Of a stretch of 6,067 nt of DNA, positions 1 through 5,356 are shown piece after piece. The stretch is from Rubritepida sp. Lineage in GTDB: Bacteria > Pseudomonadota > Alphaproteobacteria > Acetobacterales > Acetobacteraceae. The translations under genes were made by a program, and so were the position numbers. A model generated the notes under the pieces. It did no database searches, was not told the origin of the DNA, and worked only from the letters and a program-made list of their open reading frames with translations. The stretch covers positions 1 through 6,067 of the forward strand of contig JACMRO010000209.1 in assembly GCA_014376425.1 (NCBI GenBank). The letters run 5' to 3'. Numbering within the stretch: position 1 is the first letter of the stretch; every line of letters begins with the position of its first letter.

Positions 1-729
1 GCCATCCGGCCGAAGCACCTTCACCGGCATATTCATCCGCGCCACGCCCTGCTCCACACGCCCGGTCAGGATGCGGCCCAGGAAGTTGTCGTTCTCCAGG
101 ATCGCGGCGTTCATCGCGAAGGGCAGTGACGCGTCCAGGCCAGGCTCGGGCACATGACTGAGGATCAGATTGAACAGCGCTGACAAATCCTTGCGCGGCC
201 CGTTGATCTCCACATCCGCCCAGCCCTGGCGGCCACTAGCATAGAGCATCGGAAAGTCGAGTTGCTCGTCGGTCGCGTCTAGCGCCGCGAACAGGTCAAA
301 TACCTCGTTGTGCACCTCGTCGTGGCGGGCGTCCTGGCGGTCGATCTTGTTGACGATGACGATGGGGCGGATGCCGCGGGCCAGCGCCTTGCCCAGCACG
401 AACTTGGTCTGCGGCAGCACACCCTCCGCCGCATCGACCAGCAGGATGGCACCGTCGACCATCGACAGGATGCGCTCGACCTCGCCACCGAAATCCGCGT
501 GACCGGGGGTGTCGATGATGTTGAGCTTTACACCCTCCCACTCGACGGCCGTGCACTTGGCCAGAATGGTGATGCCGCGTTCGCGCTCCAGATCGTTGCG
601 GTCCATCGCACGCTCGGCCACTGCCTGGTTCTCGCGGAAGGTACCGGCCTGCTTGAGCAACTGGTCGAGCAAGGTGGTCTTGCCATGGTCGACGTGCGCG
701 ATGATGGCGAGGTTACGCATGGAAGTCAT
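1..729 (-). CDS. typA: TypA/BipA ribosome-associated translational GTPase, N-terminal part (runs off left edge)
   Basis: TypA/BipA is a translation-factor GTPase related to EF-G and LepA; it binds ribosomes and is linked to ribosome assembly and to cold and stress growth. Numbering from the Met at 720, all G motifs are intact: G1 AHVDHGKTT (8-16), switch I with RGIT (48-51), G3 DTPGH (70-74), G4 NKID (124-127) and G5 ASG (161-163). FRENQAVAERAMDRNDLERE (28-47) is the usual TypA signature, and the variant here looks alphaproteobacterial. From about residue 200 the beta-barrel domain II begins (RILTGRVEQG, 216-225). About 240 residues are visible of a family length near 605-615, so the rest of domain II, the EF-G-like domains and the C-terminal domain lie off the left edge. 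Two in-frame ATGs exist, at 729 (giving MTSMRNL) and at 720 (MRNL). I prefer 729 because AAGG sits 11 bases upstream of it, although neither has a strong ribosome binding site. The gene is transcribed away from the EamA gene. Confidence 0.97.
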   Translation of the reverse strand, partial: MTSMRNLAIIAHVDHGKTTLLDQLLKQAGTFRENQAVAERAMDRNDLERERGITILAKCTAVEWEGVKLNIIDTPGHADFGGEVERILSMVDGAILLVDAAEGVLPQTKFVLGKALARGIRPIVIVNKIDRQDARHDEVHNEVFDLFAALDATDEQLDFPMLYASGRQGWADVEINGPRKDLSALFNLILSHVPEPGLDASLPFAMNAAILENDNFLGRILTGRVEQGVARMNMPVKVLRPDG

Positions 730-890
730 TGGAGTACGGGCCTTTGGGCGCGAGGGGCGTGGTGAGTGGCCCGTCATGACAAGCAACCCGGCCGCGGAGC
801 GGACGGGGTGTTGGAAATGACTGCCATGTTGCTTGCTGCACCGCACATAGACGCGTGGCCACAGAAAGGCCAGAGGAAAAGCGCCGAAGG

Positions 891-919
891 CTGGGCGCGG
901 CGGCGGCGAAAGCGCCCAG
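891..919. repeat. 8-bp inverted repeat with a 13-base loop in the divergent region
   Basis: CTGGGCGC (891-898) is the exact reverse complement of GCGCCCAG (912-919), with a 13-base loop of GGC repeats and an A tract. As RNA it would form a strong GC stem. No T-run follows on either strand, so it is not a typical intrinsic terminator. It lies about 160 bases upstream of the EamA start and about 160 bases upstream of typA, so a 5'-leader or operator role is possible, but so is chance in GC-rich DNA. Confidence 0.3.
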
Positions 920-1042
920 GACTTGGGCAGCCGGCATGAGCGGCGGTACCCGAATGCGGATACCACCAGCCGCTTGCATGCGCGGCACCAGCACACCAGG
1001 CCAACCCCGCGCGATGCTGACCTGTGCCGGCAGCGGCCGAGG

Positions 1043-1071
1043 TTCACGCCGGGCCCTCGCTGCCCGATAGT
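1043..1071 (+). promoter_or_regulatory. Possible sigma-70-like promoter directly abutting the EamA start codon
   Basis: TTCACG (1043-1048; 4 of 6 to TTGACA) and GATAGT (1066-1071; 4 of 6 to TATAAT, keeping the key A2 and T6) are separated by exactly 17 bases. Transcription would begin about at 1077-1078, at the GTG start itself, giving a leaderless message. This fits the absence of a usable Shine-Dalgarno there: the only AGGG (1072-1075) is one base from the GTG. Both boxes are weak and were picked by eye. Confidence 0.22.
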
Positions 1072-1076
1072 AGGGC

Positions 1077-1958
1077 GTGATCCGCACCAACACCGCGCTC
1101 TTCGGCGTCGCGCTGCAGCTTTCCGCCCTCGTGCTCTTCGTCTGCATGGACACGGTGTTCAAGCTGATGACGACGCATCTGCCGGTCGCCCAGCTGGCCT
1201 GGGCGCGATTCTTTTTCTCCTCGGTAACCGTCTGGCTGTTCTTTTGGGTGACGACCGGGGGCCGCCCGCCATGGCGGGCCCGTGCGCCGGTCATGCAGGC
1301 CGCACGCTCGCTGACGCTGGCGGGCTGCACCGCGTTCTTTGCCTCCTCGCTGGTCTTCCTGCCGCTGGCCGACGCCACGGCGGTCAATTTCGCAGCACCG
1401 CTGCTGAGCGTGGCCGCGGCCGCTCTGGTGTTGAAGGAGGCTGTGGGGCCGCGCCGCTGGCTGGGCGTGGCGCTCGGCCTGCTGGGCGTGCTGCTGGCGG
1501 TGCGCCCACCTTTCATCACCGGCGGCGCGCCGGCCCATCCCGCCTACCTGCTGCCACTGGGCTCGGCCATCCTGTTTGCCGTCTACGCCATCCTCACCAG
1601 GAAACTTGCGGGGCGGGACGATCCGCGCACCACCATCCTTCACACCGGCATGGCCGCCACCCTGGCCTTCAGCCTGGCACTGCCCTTTTTTTGGGTCTGG
1701 CCCAGCCCGCTGGAATGGTTGGCACTCGTCTCGCTGGGCGTCATTGGCGGCGCCAGCCACGGGTTGCTGGTGCTGGCCTACGCTCGCGCGCCCGTATCGT
1801 TGCTGGCGCCGCTTTCCTACACCCAGCTGGTCTGGGCCGGGATCGCCGGCTGGCTGGTCTTCGATCAGTTGCCGGACCGATGGACGCTGGCCGGCGCCGC
1901 GGTCATCTTCGCTGGCGGCTTGCTTGCCGTGATACCGGCGCGCAACCGCCGGGACTGA
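1077..1958 (+). CDS. EamA/DMT-superfamily inner-membrane transporter (RhaT-like), substrate unknown
   Basis: This 293-residue protein has the length and layout of the drug/metabolite transporter superfamily: ten hydrophobic helices formed by two repeated EamA domains (about residues 8-143 and 158-288). Seen directly: helix 1 around 7-30, a basic loop GRPPWRARAP (62-71), helices around 81-99, 104-120 and 127-143, then a second set starting at LPLGSAILFAVYAIL (159-173). The last helices contain APLSYTQLVWAGIAGWLVFD (244-263), the typical end of the second EamA domain, with the conserved acidic residue after it. The family exports or imports small metabolites such as amino acids, nucleobases or sugars, and substrate cannot be read from sequence. 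The start is GTG at 1077: an in-frame TAG at 1071-1073 rules out anything upstream, and the next Met (codon 24) lies inside helix 1. No Shine-Dalgarno is suitably spaced. A T7 run (1686-1692) encodes PFFW. The methyltransferase gene follows on the same strand. Confidence 0.93.
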   Translation: MIRTNTALFGVALQLSALVLFVCMDTVFKLMTTHLPVAQLAWARFFFSSVTVWLFFWVTTGGRPPWRARAPVMQAARSLTLAGCTAFFASSLVFLPLADATAVNFAAPLLSVAAAALVLKEAVGPRRWLGVALGLLGVLLAVRPPFITGGAPAHPAYLLPLGSAILFAVYAILTRKLAGRDDPRTTILHTGMAATLAFSLALPFFWVWPSPLEWLALVSLGVIGGASHGLLVLAYARAPVSLLAPLSYTQLVWAGIAGWLVFDQLPDRWTLAGAAVIFAGGLLAVIPARNRRD

Positions 1959-2025
1959 CACGGGTTTGAAATCAGCTGGACACGGCGGGATGCCGGGTCT
2001 AACCCAGCTCAGCCTATGCCCGCAC

Positions 2026-2041
2026 AAGGAACACGCCCATT
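2026..2041 (+). promoter_or_regulatory. Shine-Dalgarno AAGGA followed by a likely ATT start codon for the methyltransferase
   Basis: AAGGA (2026-2030) is followed by 8 bases and then ATT (2039-2041), which is in frame with the methyltransferase. This is the only good ribosome binding site near the gene, and the annotatable GTG at 2102 has none. The frame is open back to a TAA at 2000-2002 and contains no ATG, GTG or TTG upstream of 2102. ATT initiation is known but rare in bacteria (infC and pcnB in Escherichia coli). A single base change from ATG would give the same picture. Confidence 0.5.
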
Positions 2042-2101
2042 TCTATCGGTCTGAGCCAGAGCGACCGCGATCATCCGCGCGCCGCCCTCGACGCCGCCTC
2101 G

Positions 2102-2707
2102 GTGCGCGAGGCCTATAAGCGTTGGGCCGGCGTCTACGACGTGGTGTTCGGCGGCGTATCCGCCTTTGGCCGCCGGCGCGCCGTGGAAGCGGTAAACCTG
2201 CTGCCCGGGCCCCGAGTGCTGGAAGTGGGAGTGGGCACCGGCCTCGCCCTGCCGCTCTACCGGTCAGGGCTAGAAGTCGTGGGCGTCGACCTGTCGCGCG
2301 AGATGCTGCTCAAGGCGAAAGAGAAGGTCGCAGAGCAGAAGCTGACCCAGGTCCAGGGCCTGCTGGAAATGGATGCCGAGAACATGGCCTTCGCCACCGG
2401 CAGCTTCGACATCGCGGTGGCGATGTTCACCGCCTCGGTGGTGCCGGACGCCAAGAAACTCTTTGCCGAAATGTCCCGCGTGGTGCGCCCCGGCGGACAC
2501 CTGCTCTTCGTCAACCACTTCGCGGCCGAAGGCGGCTTCCGCTGGTGGGTGGAGCGCAGCATGTCACCCCTGGCCCGAATCCTGGGCTGGCACCCGGACT
2601 TTAAACTGGAAGACCTGCTCGACCCGGCCCTGACCCGGGTCGAGAGTCGTGAAACCTGCCCGCCGGCGGGCCTGTTTACGCTGGTGAAGGTGCGCAACGG
2701 CGGTTAG
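2102..2707 (+). CDS. pmtA: Class I SAM-dependent methyltransferase, likely phosphatidylethanolamine N-methyltransferase (PmtA-like)
   Basis: A soluble Rossmann-fold methyltransferase, 201 residues from the GTG. Motif I is VLEVGVGTGLALP (39-51), which binds SAM; the acidic residue after strand 2 is in VVGVDLS (59-65); motif II lies in MDAENMAFATGSFDIAVAMF (90-109); and RVVRPGGHLLFVNHF (126-140) is motif III. The segments ASVVPDA (111-117) and FVNHF resemble Rhodobacter-type PmtA, which methylates phosphatidylethanolamine three times to make phosphatidylcholine at the inner face of the membrane. A UbiE-like or other small-molecule methyltransferase is the alternative. I give GTG 2102 as the conservative start, but the true start is probably ATT at 2039. 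That adds 21 residues ending RAALDAAS, completing the family's N-terminal LD-x-A-x-V...Y-x-R-x-A...YD pattern, which GTG 2102 would cut in the middle. The gene lies about 80 bases (from ATT) after the EamA gene and may share its transcript. Confidence 0.88.
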   Translation: MREAYKRWAGVYDVVFGGVSAFGRRRAVEAVNLLPGPRVLEVGVGTGLALPLYRSGLEVVGVDLSREMLLKAKEKVAEQKLTQVQGLLEMDAENMAFATGSFDIAVAMFTASVVPDAKKLFAEMSRVVRPGGHLLFVNHFAAEGGFRWWVERSMSPLARILGWHPDFKLEDLLDPALTRVESRETCPPAGLFTLVKVRNGG

Positions 2708-2792
2708 AGGCGGCGTGGAGCGTAGCTGAGGCTGTGCGCCTGCTGGTTTCTGTCCGGCTCCAAAGTTCCCTCCGGCCCGGCAGAGTGGGTCT

Positions 2793-2811
2793 GGCGATCC
2801 ACTCGATCGCC
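2793..2811. terminator. Hairpin in the convergent intergenic region, possible two-way terminator without a T-run
   Basis: GGCGATC (2793-2799) pairs perfectly with GATCGCC (2805-2811) around a 5-base loop CACTC, extendable by one T-G pair. It lies between the ends of the methyltransferase (2707, plus) and permease 2 (2849, minus), where a bidirectional terminator is expected. No T-run follows on either strand, so it is not a canonical intrinsic terminator; it could act with Rho or protect 3' ends. The rest of 2708-2848 shows nothing else I can name. Confidence 0.35.
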
Positions 2812-2848
2812 GCGAACTCCTAGGCTCAGCGGTCCAGCCCTCCCGCGG

Positions 2849-3751
2849 TCATCCGTGCCGCCATCTCCCCGCCATCGCCGCACCTGCCACCACCAGGCCG
2901 GACAGCACGCCGATCATGCCCGCGGCGCTGACGGCATGGCCGCTGCCCAGGGCGGCCGGAAGCGGGCCTGCCAGGCCATAGCCCAGTGCGGCGACAGCCG
3001 CGCCCAGCGCCGCACCGCCCAGTACTTGCGGGGTGTAGCGGTTGGTGATCAGCCGCATGGCCGCGGCAGGCGCCACCAGCAATGCCACCACCAGGATGCT
3101 CCCCACCGCTTCGAAGGCGGCCACCGCGGCGGCGGCGAGCATCAGGTGCAGCGCCATGTCGAGCCATCGCACGCGCAGTCCTAGGCTTTGTGCGAAGTCG
3201 GCATCGAAGCACAGCAGCTTCAGGGGCTGCCACAGCAGGGCGACGGCCAGCGCGATGGCCGCCCCCACGCCCGCCAGCAGAAATACCGCTGGCGGCAGCC
3301 CGCCCAGAGCCACCGGGTCGAGCAGCGCGCCGGGTCCCATGGCCTGGGGCCACAGCAATGTTTCCATCTGGCCGAACAGCACGCAGTCCACGTCGAGGTC
3401 GACGCTGCGGGCGCCGCTCGTCTCCAGCAGCACCAGCCCGGCGGCGAAGAAGCTGGTGAAGACGATGCCGGTGGCAGCACCCCCCTCCAGCCGCGCGACG
3501 CGGCGCAGATGGCTGATCAGCCAGGCGGCCAGCAGGGCGGCCGCGCCGGCGCCCAGCAGCATGGGCAGGCCAGCCCGCGCGCCGGTGACGGCAAAGCCCA
3601 GCACTATGCCGGGCAGCACGGCGTGGGTGATGGCGTCGCCCAGCAGTGCCTCGCGCCGCAGCACCAGGAAGCTGCCCAGCAAGCCACAGGTGGCGCCGGC
3701 CAGGATGGCGCAGAGCAGCGGCGCGAAGTCGAGCTGAAGAAACTGGGTCAT
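2849..3751 (-). CDS. Metal (Mn/Zn/Fe) ABC transporter, membrane permease 2
   Basis: A 300-residue ABC-3 family permease (ZnuB/TroD/SitD type) forming half of the channel of a cluster-9 metal importer in the inner membrane. It is almost entirely hydrophobic, with roughly eight to nine helices. Family marks are LLGSFLVLRREALLGDAITH (24-43) running into AVLPGIV, the loop SVDLDVDCVLFGQ (116-128), the cytoplasmic coupling segment CFDADFAQSLGL (181-192), and helix AVGSILVVALLVAPAAAMRL (215-234). The DA-xx-HAVLPG and CFDAxFA motifs are shared with the neighbouring permease, showing that the two are paralogues. It is the last gene of the operon. Its ATG overlaps the TGA of an 18-codon frame (ATGA, 3748-3751) and has no strong ribosome binding site, so translation probably depends on coupling. 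The order binding protein-ATPase-permease-permease matches SitABCD, MntABCD and TroABCD systems. The metal cannot be told from the permease. Confidence 0.93.
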   Translation of the reverse strand: MTQFLQLDFAPLLCAILAGATCGLLGSFLVLRREALLGDAITHAVLPGIVLGFAVTGARAGLPMLLGAGAAALLAAWLISHLRRVARLEGGAATGIVFTSFFAAGLVLLETSGARSVDLDVDCVLFGQMETLLWPQAMGPGALLDPVALGGLPPAVFLLAGVGAAIALAVALLWQPLKLLCFDADFAQSLGLRVRWLDMALHLMLAAAAVAAFEAVGSILVVALLVAPAAAMRLITNRYTPQVLGGAALGAAVAALGYGLAGPLPAALGSGHAVSAAGMIGVLSGLVVAGAAMAGRWRHG

Positions 3752-3804
3752 GCCGGTGCCACACTTCGCAGCGCCGGAACGGCAAAGGCGCGGGCGTCCA
3801 TCAT
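3748..3804 (-). CDS. 18-codon open frame bridging the two permease genes, possible coupling minicistron
   Basis: The frame reads MMDARAFAVPALRSVAPA. Its ATG overlaps the TGA stop of permease 1 (ATGA, 3801-3804) and its TGA overlaps the ATG of permease 2 (ATGA, 3748-3751). It thus exactly fills the only gap in an operon otherwise joined by ATGA overlaps. I see no domain or membrane helix, and the peptide itself may have no function; the act of translating it could hand ribosomes to permease 2. Such a frame can also arise by chance in GC-rich DNA, where stops are rare. Confidence 0.3.
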   Translation of the reverse strand: MMDARAFAVPALRSVAPA

Positions 3805-4634
3805 GCCTCGCGCCGCACCAGTAGTGCCGCGACGAAGAAGGCCATCCCCACTAGCACGACCGCAGCCCCGGTCGGCCAACCCTGATGCCCGGCCGAAATC
3901 AGCGCGCCCAGCACGCCTGCGGTCCCGCCCACGGCGCAGCTGGTCGCCAACATGCCCGGCAGGCGATGGTTCAACATACGCGCGGTGGCGGCCGGCAACA
4001 CCAGCAGCGCCACCACCAGGACCAACCCCACCGCCGGCAGCCCGGCGATGCAGACGAGCAGGATCAGGCCCATCAGGGCCGCATCGGTGCGGCGGATGTT
4101 CAAGCCCTGGAGTGCGGCGAATTCCGCGTCGAAGCACAACGCCCGCAGCCGTGGGAACAGCGCCACCGTCGCCGCCACGCTGACCAGCGCGAGCCCGCCG
4201 GCGGCCCAGGCATCCTGCGTCCGCATCGTCGCCGCCTGGCCCAGGATAAAGTGCGACAGCCCGGCCTGCGCGCCGGCCGGCATGGCCTGGATCACCGACA
4301 GACCGACGACGCCCAGCGCGTAGAAGCTGGCCAGCACGACGCCGATCGCCGCGTCCTGCCGGATGCGGCCGGTGGCAGCCAGCGCGTGGACTGCCCACAG
4401 GCCGAGCGTGCCCGCCACCGCGCCACCCAGCAGCAGCGGCGGCAGCGCCCGCGGGTCGGTGCCCCACCATGCGCCAAGCAACGCCGCCCCCACCACGCCG
4501 GGCAGTGCCGCATGCCCCATCGCATCCGCCAGCAGGGCGCGGCCGCGCAACAGCGCGAAGCAGCCAACGGCGCCCGAGGCCACGCCCAGCGCCGCGCACC
4601 CCAGCACCACCACCAGCGTATTGTGGCTGATCAT
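3801..4634 (-). CDS. Metal (Mn/Zn/Fe) ABC transporter, membrane permease 1
   Basis: A 277-residue ABC-3 family permease (ZnuB/TroC/SitC type). Hydrophobic helices span the whole length. Recognisable marks are GAVGCFALLRGRALLADAMG (21-40) continuing into HAALPGVV, IRQDAAIGVVLASFYALG (91-108), the loop AGLSHFILGQAATM (124-137), the cytoplasmic CFDAEFAALQGL (167-178) that contacts the ATPase, and LPAVGLVLVVALLVLPAATA (199-218). The HFILGQAA loop is the SitC/MntC-side version, whereas the next gene carries the DVDCVLFGQ version, so these are two distinct subunits and not a recent duplication. The ATG at 4634 overlaps the ATPase stop by four bases (ATGA) and no Shine-Dalgarno precedes it, which fits translational coupling. 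The protein ends in RREA, typical of a cytoplasmic tail. Confidence 0.93.
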   Translation of the reverse strand: MISHNTLVVVLGCAALGVASGAVGCFALLRGRALLADAMGHAALPGVVGAALLGAWWGTDPRALPPLLLGGAVAGTLGLWAVHALAATGRIRQDAAIGVVLASFYALGVVGLSVIQAMPAGAQAGLSHFILGQAATMRTQDAWAAGGLALVSVAATVALFPRLRALCFDAEFAALQGLNIRRTDAALMGLILLVCIAGLPAVGLVLVVALLVLPAATARMLNHRLPGMLATSCAVGGTAGVLGALISAGHQGWPTGAAVVLVGMAFFVAALLVRREA

Positions 4635-5356
4635 GCCGCCAGCCCGTCATCGCTCAGGCCGGGGCCGTAGGTGTCGACGATCATGGCCGGCGTGAAGACC
4701 TCGGCCACCGTGCCGGCCGCGATGACCCTCCCGTTCAGCATAAGCGCATGCTGGAATATGTGCGGCACCGATGCCAGGTCGTGATGCACGGCCACGATGC
4801 TCTTGCCGGCTTGCACCAGCTTTTGCAGCACGCGGATGATCTCGCGCTCCGTCGCCGCGTCCACCGCGGCCAGGGGCTCGTCCATCAGCAGCAGGTCGGC
4901 TTCCTGCGCCAGGCAGCGGGCCAGGAAGACACGCTGCTGCTGGCCGCCGGAGAGCTGGCCGATGGGCCGGTCCGCCAGCGCGTCGAGGCCGACTTCGGCC
5001 AGCGCCGCACGCGCGGCGTCGCGTTCGCGCCGCGGCAGCCTTCCCCACCAGCGGGTGCGCGGCGTCCGTGCCATGGAAACGACATCGAGCGCGCTGGCCG
5101 GGAAATCCCAGTCCACGCTGGCGCGCTGCGGCAGGTAGCCGACGCGGGCACGCGCCGCGTCCAGCGTTGTGCCGAAGAAGCGCGCTTCGCCCTGATGCCC
5201 GATCAGCCCCAGCGCCGCCTTGAGCAGGGTGGATTTGCCGGCGCCGTTCGGGCCGATGATGGCGGTCAGCCCCGCCGGCACCTCCCACGAGACATCCTCC
5301 AGCGCCGGCCGCTCGCCATAGAAGACGGAAAGGTGGCGGATGGACAGCGGCGTCAT
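4631..5356 (-). CDS. Metal (Mn/Zn/Fe) ABC transporter, ATP-binding protein
   Basis: The 241-residue cytoplasmic ATPase powers metal import through the two permeases. All nucleotide-binding elements are intact: Walker A GPNGAGKST (35-43), Q-loop Gln77 in YLPQRASVDWDFP (74-86), ABC signature LSGGQQQR (135-142), Walker B LLLMDEP (155-161), D-loop around AAVDAATE (163-170) and H-loop His192 in VAVHHDL. The stretch PQRASVDWDFP is characteristic of the manganese/zinc/iron (MntB/ZnuC/SitB) subfamily and separates it from amino-acid or siderophore ATPases. Length is normal for a single-domain ATPase, and there is none of the C-terminal extension some ZnuC proteins have. Its ATG (5356) overlaps the binding-protein stop by four bases and its TGA overlaps the permease 1 ATG in the same way. 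Confidence 0.96.
   Translation of the reverse strand: MTPLSIRHLSVFYGERPALEDVSWEVPAGLTAIIGPNGAGKSTLLKAALGLIGHQGEARFFGTTLDAARARVGYLPQRASVDWDFPASALDVVSMARTPRTRWWGRLPRRERDAARAALAEVGLDALADRPIGQLSGGQQQRVFLARCLAQEADLLLMDEPLAAVDAATEREIIRVLQKLVQAGKSIVAVHHDLASVPHIFQHALMLNGRVIAAGTVAEVFTPAMIVDTYGPGLSDDGLAA

Larger units (their letters stand above)
730..1076. other. Divergent intergenic region between typA and the EamA gene, no convincing gene
   Basis: This 347-base stretch should hold the promoters for typA (leftward) and the EamA transporter (rightward). Short open frames cross it on both strands, for example 855-1070 on plus and 774-1004 on minus. Their products are rich in Arg, Ala, Gly and Pro, show no recognisable motif and have no ribosome binding site, so I treat them as chance frames of GC-rich DNA. 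Visible structure: a perfect palindrome GTCATGAC (773-780), an 8-base inverted repeat (780-787 with 828-835), and a stronger 8-base inverted repeat with a 13-base loop (891-919). I see no tRNA or other known RNA fold. No clear sigma-70 promoter for typA could be picked by eye. Confidence 0.6.

Noticed and set aside
855..1070. 71-codon GTG-started frame ending just before the EamA start
   Set aside because: No ribosome binding site, Arg/Ala-rich low-complexity product, no family resemblance; it could be a leader peptide but nothing supports it.
1686..1692. T7 run inside the EamA gene as a possible phase-variation or frameshift site
   Set aside because: It encodes PFFW in a normal helix, the frame is intact, and seven T's is short for slipped-strand switching.
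923..1969. Plus-strand open frame of 348 codons overlapping the whole EamA gene in another frame
   Set aside because: The product is Arg/Gly/Pro-rich and non-hydrophobic, while the 1077-1958 frame gives a textbook DMT transporter.
1977..2003. TGGACA and TCTAAC as a promoter for the methyltransferase
   Set aside because: The spacer is only 15 bases and the -10 box is poor; not strong enough to annotate.
1044..2027. Long minus-strand open frame (327 codons) antisense to the EamA gene, and a similar one at 713-1519
   Set aside because: The products are rich in Arg, Gln, Gly and Ala with no motif. They mirror a clear ten-helix membrane protein on the plus strand, so they are shadows caused by high GC.
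2826..2852. 8-codon frame overlapping the stop of permease 2 (ATGA)
   Set aside because: It leads to no downstream gene, and an ATG overlapping a TGA stop is common by chance whenever A precedes TGA.
3188..4183. Plus-strand open frame of 331 codons spanning both permease genes
   Set aside because: It is antisense to two well-supported permeases; its Gln/Ala/Gly/Arg-rich product has no recognisable domain.
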